Assembly: GCA_027579435.1 (NCBI GenBank)
Contig: JANBPK010001777.1
Coordinates: 1-11,269, forward strand
Origin: Candolleomyces eurysporus
Lineage: Eukaryota > Basidiomycota > Agaricomycetes > Agaricales > Psathyrellaceae
Length of the DNA: 11,269 nucleotides
Direction of reading: 5' to 3'
Positions 1 to 8,740 of the stretch are shown here, in pieces (within the stretch, counting starts at the first letter, position 1; each line of letters begins with the position of its first letter). Under the pieces are notes generated by a model. The model saw nothing but the letters and a program-made list of their open reading frames with translations, had not been told where the DNA came from and ran no database searches. The position numbers and the translations under genes are program-made.

Positions 1-445
1 TCCAGCTACGAATGTTCTCCAGAATCATGAGGTCGTTCGCATGAGCGTAATAGTTGTCCAGTCCAGGAGTATCGATGAGAATGAGCGAGGCCTTAGGATC
101 TCCAGGATCCTGGATATGGGGATTTCTGAGGATGAAATGCCGGATAGTGTCGTCTTTGTGAGTTAAATCGTCGCATACAGGAGCTAGTTCTTTCCCTGCG
201 GCGACGTTGATGAACTGATACTGGCGTCAGATTCCCAAGGCTGAATCCCAAGGGATAATTCAGAATACGTACATGGCTTTTCCCTACACCCGTCTCCCCC
301 ATTAACCTGTGGATTTTTGTAGGATCAGGGACAGTCGCATTTTATTTGAGTGTAATACCTACAGGACGACCACACCGGAGCTACTATTTAAGGCTGTGTG
401 TTCGAGTCGTGCTGTTGCTCTGGAGGGAGAACCAGACGCCATCAT
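1..445 (-). CDS. AIG1/GIMAP-like G-domain GTPase, 5' part (runs off left edge)
   Basis: Three exons can be read on the minus strand: 445-363, 306-273 (34 nt) and 220-1 (open at the window edge). The introns, 362-307 and 272-221, are GT-AG and keep frame. The first ~101 residues show the Walker A/G1 loop GETGVGKS at about 31-38, a likely G2 Thr near residue 59 (DLTHKD) and the G3 motif DTPG at 89-92. The G4 motif would lie beyond the edge. The start is the first of two adjacent ATGs (445-443). This order of motifs fits fungal TRAFAC-class, AIG1-like P-loop GTPases, which bind and hydrolyse GTP; the cellular role is unknown. The exon plan matches the plus-strand copies, but the sequence is clearly more diverged. 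It is transcribed divergently from the DUF6535 gene. Family is secure; exact start is less so. Confidence 0.8.
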
Positions 446-1476
446 TGAAGTCGACGTGAAAGCAAGACAAAGGAGCAACTCCAAGGTGAGGACCCTTTAG
501 TCAGCCTCACGACTGGCACGGTTAAAGAAACGCACTGCGAGCCCCGTCATGGGTTCACCGGGATGCTATGCATCTTATTTGTGAATCACGAACGTGGTGC
601 TGAAGCATGTATTCAGCATGTTCTCGCTATGTTCCTCTTCCCGAATAGGGTGATCCTTGTACCTCGTGTATTAATGATAAAGGCTGCTATGAGCCTGGGT
701 GAGGCGCGTACGTGCAGTGTGATACCCTATTGGTCCTTGGCGAAGGAATGCGACTCAGTAGCGCATAAACCACTGACGAGAGCGCCTAATTCAATCAATA
801 TACCGTTGTCCCGGTTCTCATTCCCCAATGGCAGACGGTGGCAGTCTTCAAGTTGCCAGTAATATCACATCCCCTGGGATGATATCACTCTGTCGGCATT
901 GCGTTCTGTGTACCAATGCTAGCTCCCATGGGCGACAGCAATGAGCGAAGGAGGAAAGAGAGCCCCAGTATAGACCAGGAGTCTGCTTATCTTGGTGTCA
1001 TCGGTTCCTCATAGACTCTTGACCAGCCGGAGAATGAGAGGTGGCCTATCGAGTTCGCTTGCGCTCATAGAGCGAGCGTCACTGGTCTAGACTCCTCAGC
1101 ATGTGTTCAAAGTCGGTCTGCCACTGACATCCCGCCTAGTCCAAATACCGCCAAATCCAGTTATTCGGATCACAATTCAACCTTGCTTTCTTCCGACTCA
1201 ACAGAACATAGTACGTGGGCCTGTCCATTTTGCACCCTTCCTTCGGATTTAAGTCTCTCAATGCTGGCGAGCGCGTTGAGCACTCGATCAGTGGAGGGCA
1301 ACTCCAAGGGAGGACACGAGGACAGTGGCTGTCTGCTGCATCGACAGACTCAATTTCGCAGCATATATAAAACTGACATGCAGGTCAATGACGCCTGAGC
1401 TTGAGGCCTGAGGCGTTACTCGTTAAGGCACGCCAAACAACCCCCTTCCTTTCAAGTTCTACTTCGTCTCAGCAAG
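446..1476. other. Non-coding spacer between divergent genes
   Basis: About 1 kb separates the divergent starts at 445 (minus) and 1477 (plus). Open frames of up to 99 codons at 563-862 and 71 codons at 1183-1398 resemble no family I recognise, have no splice-consistent extension, and look like chance frames. A short inverted repeat lies near 870-883 (CATCCC, two-base spacer, GGGATG). The stretch probably holds promoters for both genes; only the TATA box at 1364 is clear. Confidence 0.5.
1364..1371 (+). promoter_or_regulatory. TATA box upstream of the DUF6535 gene
   Basis: TATATAAA lies 105 nt before the start codon at 1477. If transcription starts 30-40 nt downstream, the 5' UTR would be about 70 nt, a normal size in basidiomycetes. 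A pyrimidine-rich stretch (about 1441-1470) precedes the ATG, as is common near fungal transcription starts. No mapped transcript supports this. Confidence 0.5.
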
Positions 1477-3770
1477 ATGTCGGAATCTCCGGAGACTGCC
1501 CGTGGTATGCACCCAGAAATCAATAGAGACAATAAGGTTAGACCCCACTACGTTATGCCCCACCTGTAAATATCTAATCCACTTTCTAGCCTTGGGAGTG
1601 CGGAGGCTCATACAAGCGTCCCCTTCCAAAGCCTGAGGAGGATCCTTGGACCAAGCTTTTGCAACCTCTGCAGCAGAAGGACCAAGCGCGTTGTAACTCA
1701 TGGAAGGAAGAAGTGCAGAACATTTTGATATTCGTAATTCACCTTTACTTCATCATGTTGTCGCCCGCTAATAGGAATATAGGCAGGTCTCTTCTCGGCT
1801 GTTGTCACGGCCTTCATCATCGAATCGCAAAAGACCTTACGAACGGATCCCATCGAGGCCATTCTCCCCCTCCTGCTGGCCAAGATGGCTGATGAACAGC
1901 TTTCCCAAGCTTCAAAAGACGTTTTCTCACTTTCAGAAGACGCCAGCATCCGAATCAATACATTATGGCTCCTTAGCTTGGTGTTTAGCCTAGTCACAGT
2001 CCTGATTGGTATCGTATCCCTCCAATGGCTACGAGAGCATCAGCGGCCGTACGGCAACCTTGAACCCCAAGTTGCCTTCTCTCTGCATCAAATGCAGGCG
2101 GAAGCCCTGGATAAGTGGTGGGTTCCTCAAATCTTCACCATGCTTCCTTTGCTCCTGCAGGTTGCTCTTGTCCTATTCCTCGTAGGGCTCAATGAGCTTC
2201 TGTTCAATCTCAACCGCACGGTTGCAATTTGGGTAGCTGTCGCGATTTGGCTGACCCTGCTCTTCTTGGTCGCCACAACGATTCTACCAACTCTTCAAAA
2301 TCTTCTCCTCTTCCTGCCATGGACGCCCGGACAAAAGCCCCGGTCCCCATGTCCATATAAGTCTCCTCAGGCTTGGGCCTTTCATCACCTCCTTTCTTCT
2401 CTCGTACACGCCATCATGAAGATTTTCAAGACCTCTTTCGAGAGCTCTCTGAAGATCGACCCCGAAAATCTCACATCCGATGACGGAAGAGCAGATTGGT
2501 GGGAGCCAATGCCTCGTGGCACAAGAATTTTATTCCGCAACAAACGCAAGGACACTTGGCTGGAGCACTGTGTGGCATGGCTCTTTCAAAGAGACCTCGA
2601 TTATATGAAGCTCCATTGTCGACGGGAAGGAGCCGCTCAAACGTTTTCCAAGCGTCCCATCCCTCTTTACGACGCGATTCAAGGAATACTTGAAGTTAAG
2701 CACGGGGCATTCTCGCACACAAACTTCACTTCAGTGGATCACTGCATCGCCAGCGTTGTGGCAGCAAACGACATGGGGAGGGGGAAGGACAAACCATATG
2801 CACGGTTCCTTCACCATCTTTCACTTGCTGAACCACTCATTTTTGGGTTGCCTCAAGGCACCTCTCCAGTCGATCCCCAGGTTCTTCATGAAGATTCTAC
2901 GCTGCGCCTCTTCTCTCGTGACACGAGTGTCAATAACTTCCCTTTTGAAGCCGTCGAGAGATGCGTCGAGATATGCCTCCGACTCACTGCATGGATGTAC
3001 GGCGGAAAGGAAGTGAGACCGTGCGATGCGACTCGTGGCCATGAATCGATGAATCATGCGACTCCGAAGAGTCTCCCCATCCAATGGGTTACCCATATTC
3101 TCGACAATCACCCTCTCGATCTGCAGTATGTCCAAGGTGAGTCAGTTCTTTGCAATGTTCGCTCATTGCGCTTATATGCTCCTCATTCCCTGCAGAGATA
3201 CAACACCAGACCCGCATGGTTGTGCTCCGCTTTTTTGAGCGCGCGNAGACATGGGATCATGCCCAAATAGACCGGGAGAGGACTTTCGATGCCAACGAAT
3301 ATCTAGGTCGCTTCCTGTCCTCTGCAGCGAAGATCGTAACCCGTGGCGGCGATTATAGTATCTGCGACGATATCCTGAAATGCATCGACACCAACCCTGC
3401 TAACAGTGACTATGCATACCAAGCCGCATACGTTTTCTGTCATGCAATCCTTGCATACGCTGAGCGTGGCAAGAGGACTTCAAGATCTCTTCGACTGTTT
3501 GTCAGAGCCCTCTATAACTACCAAAGATCAATCGATTCTCAAAGCACGAACACATCACCTGTGGGGCTCATGCGCCCGCTAATTCCCCACCCCTATTATG
3601 ACTGGAAGAAATTTCTCGGCGGAGCGCAGAGCCTCGGCGTCGCACTCGATACCAACGATGACGTTCGCGATACCAAAATATTGTCCATTTCTTCTATTGA
3701 TGTGACCGAAGAGCCAAAAGACTGTGTAGTCGACATCCTTCCTCAGAATGATTCGGTATTGACGTTGTGA
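1477..3770 (+). CDS. DUF6535 domain-containing membrane protein
   Basis: Predicted exons are 1477-1504, 1606-1733, 1783-3136 and 3196-3770 (stop TGA), giving 694 aa. Introns 2 and 3 (49 and 59 nt) are clean GT-AG. The N-terminal DUF6535 region begins with a GSYKRPLPKPEEDPW segment and a TM1 around residues 50-70 (GLFSAVVTAFIIES). TM2 follows at about 113-133 and two further hydrophobic segments at about 169-190 and 197-220. The remaining ~470 residues look soluble and I recognise no domain there. DUF6535 proteins are abundant in Agaricomycetes and their function is unknown. The weak point is intron 1: the better-looking acceptor at 1589 gives a premature stop, so acceptor 1605 (cggag) was chosen because it restores frame. 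An N at 3246 leaves one residue unresolved. Location in a membrane is inferred from the hydrophobic segments. Confidence 0.82.
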
Positions 3771-4394
3771 CGTGGTATTCATCTATATCGTTAACGCCTT
3801 TCTTCCCTTAGTTCGTTCAGTATTCCATTATTTCCATCGCAAGACTATTGATGTATCGCCTTCCCGCAAGGGTCACCAATGAATGTGTTCGCTTCCTATG
3901 CTGGAATGATCTAGGGGCCGCAGAAGAGCATCACAATTTCTATTCTGAGCCACAGGCGCAAGGTAATCTCCTCTACCTCGAGGGCCATTGACATCGCACC
4001 GCAGCGGATAATAAGGTCCGTCGGATCTCGGTTTATTCAGCTTGACGGATTCCGATTTCTGTCTTGGGTGGACAGGCGATCGCCGCATATCTGAAGCTCT
4101 CCAAAGAACAGCCTGCCATGCTGCTGTAGCTCCAGGTTCTGGCTCAATCAGCTGATGGTCTACGTCTGTGATGATGACGGATATCACTTGCCTTAGTGAG
4201 GTCACCCTATAGCGTTGTCCGCGTGCATCGATCTGTTTCAATGGTTGCTTTTCACACAGTTTAACGAGTTCACAAAACCATACATACTACCGTCCACCTC
4301 CTCGTGCTCAGGAATTACTGCGGCCTTCCTCGGCTATACTTGGGCTCAATTCAATACTCGTCTCACCCCTACTTGGACACCGACTAGGCCACCA
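3771..4394. other. 3' flank of DUF6535 gene and 5' flank of G-domain copy A
   Basis: There is no convincing gene here. From about 3881 the sequence aligns, with many gaps, to the upstream flank of copy B from about 6152. Shared anchors are CTTCCTATGC, TTCTGAGCCAC, the GGTTCTGG stretch, CCTCGTGCTC and a TATACT..GGGCTCAATTCA element at 4335-4353. Open frames here (for example 4215-4523 plus and 3873-4241 minus) are not conserved in the other copies, so I treat the region as degenerate promoter or 5' flank of the pseudogene. Confidence 0.6.
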
Positions 4395-4562
4395 GTAAAC
4401 CTACACTTCGCTTCCTCGCTTGTACATTCAGAAGTCGAAAGCTGGCAAGCTAAAGCTGATTTGGGCAAAAGCTCCGCCAAATTTGGCGGGGGGCTAGCCC
4501 AAAAAAAGGTCAAAAGAGGCTAAAACCTTCGAAGCGAAATGCCGGTTTCCTGATGCGCCTAT
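4395..4562. mobile_element. ~168-bp palindromic insertion at the start codon of copy A
   Basis: Copies B and C run directly from GAC into the start codon. Copy A instead has about 168 extra bases, flanked by GCCACCA at 4388-4394 and 4563-4569 (ATGCCACCA on the right, AGGCCACCA on the left). The insert is centred on a perfect 16-bp palindrome CCGCCAAATTTGGCGG, which sits in a longer imperfect hairpin of two 22-nt arms (TTTGGGC...GCCCAAA). Its ends carry imperfect inverted segments containing AAACC and TTCGCTTC. This fits a small non-autonomous MITE-like or foldback element with a 7-9 bp target duplication. The exact ends and superfamily are uncertain. Confidence 0.45.
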
Positions 4563-5823
4563 GCCACCAACGACCAATGACGCTGCATCCACTGGCAGGT
4601 TCCATGATGCTCGAGACACTGACATTGTGATTCCGTGAGTCCCCAGCACATTCGAACGCTCTCTGCTCATCCAACCGCCACCTCTAACTTCTCCCTCAGA
4701 ATCATTGGTCGAGGAGGTGCAGGGAAGAGTACTGTGAGGATGCAATCGTTTCTCCTATCACTGATTATCATTCTGTTTCCTAACGATTCTTCACCAGTTT
4801 GTTAATTACCTTCTCCAAAGAGCCAGCTGCTCAGGGAAGGCTGTCCTCGTCGGACACGGCCTAGATCCCTGCACCACACAGCTCGAATACGTGGTTATCG
4901 ATAGTGGGTGTCGCTCCGAGCTGAAGGATATTATCAATCGTAAATTCGTACTCGTCGATACTCCTGGCCTAGATGGTACCGACCTGGTGAGAAACAACCA
5001 GATAACAGGGGACACCGTAAAGTAGTTCAAATTATTGTAAGTAAGATAGGTAGAACCCAGAATCTAGTTTAATATTGACCCTTTTCCATCGCCAGCTATG
5101 GTGGTCAAATTTCATTCAGCCGAGTCGTGTACCTTGAAGATATTTCTAAGCATCCGAAATTGGCGGAAGACATGGTTGGAAAACACCATGAAATTTCTAA
5201 AGGAAAGAACGCTTCTCGTGACAACGAAGAGGTCGAAGAATCGTTATCGTCGATACGCCTGGCTTCAACAACACGGAGGTTGAAGACACCGTGCTTCTTC
5301 ACCACATCACCCGGTGGCTTGTACAGTCGTAGGTGATACATGTCACTCTCGGAACCTCAGCTGAGCGTCTCCCTCTAATACACAGCAACAAGATGGTGGG
5401 CCTGGGTTGGATGACGATGCTGGCCAGTGCTCGATATGATCGACTAGAAAACGGTAAGGANGGGGGAGAGCAGCTAGAGAATTGTCCGCTCCATACTCGA
5501 TAATGCCGAGGCACGAATCGAGGTCGAAAGGGCTCAAGGTCCAAACAAAGCTTCGTCAGCGCCGCAATAGCTCGTTCATCCCCACGACGCCAGCAGATCA
5601 AGAGCTGCAGGTTCAAACTGGGAATCTGCTTGAAGCACAGTCGCAGATGCTGTCACTGGAAGCTGATGCTCTCGCAGGGAATTCGTGAGCACAAGCCCAG
5701 CTTCCAGAGGCAGAGAGGAAGGTGAAACAAATTGCCCAGGAAATTGAAAATTCGAAAGGTTCACTCTCTGACCTTGTGGCTCAATGGTGGATGCCGCTGT
5801 TGCACTTCTTTAAATTTGTGTGA
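4561..5823 (+). pseudogene. G-domain copy A: degraded double-G-domain GTPase
   Basis: Exon relics at 4561-4634, 4700-4733 (34-nt P-loop exon), 4798-5036 and 5096-5328 line up with copy B, with GT-AG borders kept. Walker A (GRGGAGKST) and G3 (DTPG) of domain 1 survive. The gene is dead: a TGG-to-TAG stop at 5023-5025 (VKW in B and C); a 29-nt frameshifting deletion near 5199; a deletion of about 0.5 kb near 5242 that joins the domain 1 G4 region (TTK) directly to the domain 2 G3 region (IVIVDTPGF); loss of the domain 2 G4 region around 5386-5480, with an N at 5461; a frameshift near 5530; and a TGA at 5686-5688 in the helical tail. The tail ends at TGA 5821-5823 and would be hydrophobic (LLHFFKF), unlike the basic end of copy B. 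The start codon also carries the insertion described at 4395-4562. Confidence 0.85.
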
Positions 5824-6151
5824 TTGTGATGTATTCCGGTTAATGTCTGATTAATTACGCGTTATGTAGTTGGTACATCACCGGGACATCCTTTACTACA
5901 ATTGGTATTCATGTGAAAACCTCACCTGAATATTTGTCTCAAGATTCTCTGTCCGAAACGACATATCTTTGAGAGACATTCATTAAAATACAATCAACTG
6001 ACTTCCTCCTACCCGGAATAGCCAACCCTCCGAGTCCCGTCCATTGATGCATGATGCATGATGTTCTGACGTGGGATTGTCAATACCAGGTCTATATAAT
6101 CAACGCCATTCCTTCCTAATTCACTATCACCTATTCGCGATCGTCACTGAT
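5824..6151. other. Spacer between copies A and B
   Basis: AT-rich sequence with no gene seen. It holds a short tandem repeat, TGATGCA-type units at 6046-6064, and a TATA-like TATATAAT at 6093-6100. The TATA-like box lies about 640 nt before the copy B start, too far for a simple core promoter unless a long or spliced leader is used. Confidence 0.45.
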
Positions 6152-6222
6152 TGAATGTTGCTTCCTATGCCAGAGCGAGGGTCCCTTCTCTCGAAGCCAT
6201 GGAACATCATCACACTTTCTGT

Positions 6223-7270
6223 TCTGAGCCACCCACCGAAAATTAACTTCCTTTACCTCGCGGTATCATTGGCATTCCACTTGCACTCCCCTCAGCGCAG
6301 CGGTCGGATCTTGTTGCACTCAGCTTAATGACCTTCCATTGCCGGATTTTGACCGTATGTTTGAAGGTCTCAACAAAACATGTCAGTCACCCCTGCTGCC
6401 ACGTTGTGACCTCCAGGTTCTGGTGTTCGGGAGCCACAAATGGTCTGCCAGTGGCCGTCCAACGCAAATGACTTGTGACCAACATGCGTGAGGCGTGATG
6501 AGGATATATCACAGAGGGGCTTCCCGAAGCATTGTGGCTACGTATCGATCAATCTTGTCCATCTGGTTTAATTAATGGTTTGTGCGCAGTTGTATCAGCC
6601 CCGATCACTCTGTTACTCTCTCGTGCGGTCCTCGTGCTCGGTTCGCAGAGATTCCTGAGGTCTGCCTCACATTCTGAGCTATACTAGGGCTCAATTCAGT
6701 ACCCGTCTTTCCACCGAGTTGGACGCCGACGATGCAACCAACAACGAATGACGCCGCATCCACTGGCGGGTTCCCTGATGCTCGAGACACTGACATTGTA
6801 ATTCCGTGAGTCTCCAGTATATCGACCCTTTTGTGCCAACCCAACCGGCGACCCTAATTTCTCTTTCAGAATTATTGGTCTCGGGGGTGCAGGGAAGAGT
6901 ACCGTAAGTATGCGATTGGGCCCCCTATCCCTCACTATATTATTGTCTAACCGATTTTTGACCAGTTCGTTAACTACCTTCTCCAAGGAGCCAACTGCTC
7001 AGAGAAGGCTGTCATCGTCGGACATGGCCAAGATCCATGCACCACACAGCTCCAATACGTTGTTATCGACGCGAGCTGCCGCCCCGAGCTGAAGGATTTC
7101 AGTGACCGCAGGCTCGTATTCGTCGACACTCCGGGCCTAGATGGTACCGATCTGATGGGAAACAACCGGGTGATGGGGGATATCGTCAAGTGGTTCAAAT
7201 CGTCGTAAGTACAACACGTATTTCCGAAAACCTAAATTAATCTTCAACCCATTTTCATCGCAAGATATGG
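6223..7270 (+). repeat. Direct repeat, left unit (shared with 10241-11269)
   Basis: This block of about 1,048 bp recurs in the same orientation at 10241-11269. It covers about 500 bp of upstream flank, exons 1-3 and three introns of the G-domain gene. Intron 2 is identical in both units (62/62) and intron 1 differs at one of 64 bases. Differences in the flank are mostly small indels: 14 bp (CTTGTCCATC region near 6554) and about 12 bp (near 6470) absent from the right unit, and a GT-repeat expansion there. Similarity to copy A's flank starts further upstream, near 6152. Confidence 0.92.
6680..6699 (+). promoter_or_regulatory. Conserved TATACT / GGGCTCAATTCA element before the G-domain genes
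   Basis: TATACTAGGGCTCAATTCAG lies 33-52 nt before the ATG at 6732. The same element occurs at 4335-4354 before copy A and 10677-10697 before copy C, although the flank around it in copy A is heavily diverged. Spacing suits a TATA-like core promoter with a very short leader. Function is inferred from position and conservation. Confidence 0.4.
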
Positions 7271-8740
7271 TTATCGAATATCATTCAGAGGAGTCGTGTA
7301 TCTTCAAGACATTTCTGAAGCTTGGTATCCTCAATTAGCCAAAAGCATGGTTGAAAAGCTCTGTGAAATCTCTAGGGACCCTAAGATGTCGGCTAAGGAA
7401 CTCAAGGAAAGAACGCTTCTCGTGACGACGAAATGGTCAAGAGCGGCCCAGGGAAACCGTCACGAGGAGGACTTCGAAAAGACGGAGAATCTTTTGAAAA
7501 GGTATTGGCAGCCAATGGAGGAGGCTGGTGCCCAGATACAACGACTGCAGGCAGGAAGCGAAGAGGAGAGCGCCTGGGAAATAATCAGATCCATGCTAGA
7601 GAAAGCTAATCACGAATCATCTGCCCGGGCCAGCAGAGCTTGGAGCATGGAGGACGCACGAGAAACTGACATCGTGATTCTGTGCGTTTTTCATATTTCG
7701 GTCGTACTCGTGTGCCAACTCACTAGTGATGCTCAGGATCATGGGTCCCACTGGCGCAGGGAAGAGCAGTGTAAGCAACGGAGCCTCTTCAATAGACGGT
7801 CGGAATTCGTCTCACACTTCATCCACAAGTTTATCAACAAGTTCCTCTCCTTTTTGGGGGATCCAGCGCGGGTCAAAGTTGGCACCGACTTGGTATCCTG
7901 CACCAAGGAACCCGAATCCATCGTGTTCGATGGCTTAACCGACCATTGGAAGCGAATCAAAGGGCACAGAATTGTTATCGTCGACACGCCTGGCTTCGAC
8001 GACACTTATGTTGACGACTTCGAAATTCTTAAACGTATTTCCAAGTGGCTGGAACAGTCGTAAGTGGCCCTACATTCCGTGCTGGTAAACGTTGGCTGAT
8101 ATTCGTCGACGTACCCAATAGGTACCGCACAAATACGGTCATCGGTGGGGTTATATACCTACACGATATCTCCCAGGAGAAGTTTACTGGAACGGCTCGA
8201 AGAAACCTTGCGGTTTTCAAGCGCATATGCGGTGAACCCTCCCTTGACAAGGTTATTCTCGTAACGTCGAAATGGGGAAGGGCTTTCGGTCGGAATCTTG
8301 AAACGAGGGAGGAAGAACTGAAGACAAAGCATTGGAAGATAATGTTGGACGGGGGAGCGAGAGCAGAACGGCTGGGTGCAGATCATGAAGAGGAGGACAC
8401 TTGGAAAATCGTCCGCTCCATCCTCGACAAGGCTGAGAAACGAGCGATAGAGCAAGTGAAGTCAGAAGGACTCGAGATCCAGAAGGAGCTTGTTCAGCGT
8501 CATAAACTCGTTCCCCAAACGCAAGCGGGTCGCGAGCTGCGGCACCAGCTCGAGGACATGCTCCAAGCGCAGACGCAGATGCTCGAATGGGAGGCGGATG
8601 CGATTTCGGGTGATGCAGACGCCAAAGCCCAGCTCGAAGAGGCGGAGAGGAAGGTGCAGCTGATGGCCCAGCAGATCCACAATATGAAAGTTTCGTTGCC
8701 GGTGCGTATGTCACGATGGGTGAAGCTACTCAGGAAATAA
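6732..8740 (+). CDS. Tandem double-G-domain AIG1/GIMAP-like GTPase (copy B, intact)
   Basis: Seven exons (6732-6805, 6870-6903, 6966-7204, 7265-7681, 7737-7770, 7830-8059, 8122-8740) sum to 1,647 nt and encode 548 aa with no internal stop. Introns are 55-64 nt. Domain 1: G1 GLGGAGKST at 28-36, likely G2 TT at 62-63, G3 DTPG at 90-93, the GVVYLQDIS strand at 125-133 and a G4-like TTKW at 170-173. Domain 2: G1 GPTGAGKSS at 258-266, G2 SCTK at 289-292, G3 DTPG at 318-321, GVIYLHDIS at 352-360 and TSKW at 391-394. Residues ~430-535 are Glu/Gln/Ala-rich and likely helical or coiled coil, ending in a basic tail (SRWVKLLRK). The S-x-T-K G2 motif and TKW in place of TKxD resemble AIG1-like GTPases. 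A second gene starting at ATG 7647 is possible but unnecessary, since the frame is continuous. Likely a GTP-binding oligomerising protein; role unknown. Confidence 0.85.

Noticed and set aside
563..862. 99-codon open frame in the spacer
   Set aside because: No recognisable motif, no exon partner and odd composition; length is within chance for this GC content.
1590..1605. Better-looking splice acceptor at 1589 (ctttctag) for intron 1 of the DUF6535 gene
   Set aside because: Using it with donor 1505 puts exon 2 out of frame and gives a stop near 1634, whereas acceptor 1605 keeps the DUF6535 frame. An alternative first exon or start cannot be excluded.
6093..6100. TATATAAT as the promoter of copy B
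   Set aside because: It is about 640 nt from the start codon and lies outside the part shared with copy C; the conserved element at 6680 is better placed.
8253..8714. 153-codon open frame on the minus strand
   Set aside because: It is exactly antisense to the last exon of copy B, which has clear G4 and helical-tail features; it resembles no protein and is explained by the codon bias of the sense strand.
7647..8740. Second G domain of copy B as a separate gene starting at ATG 7647
   Set aside because: The frame is continuous from domain 1, there is no stop or promoter-like spacer, and copy A shows the same two domains joined. It remains possible but is not the simplest model.
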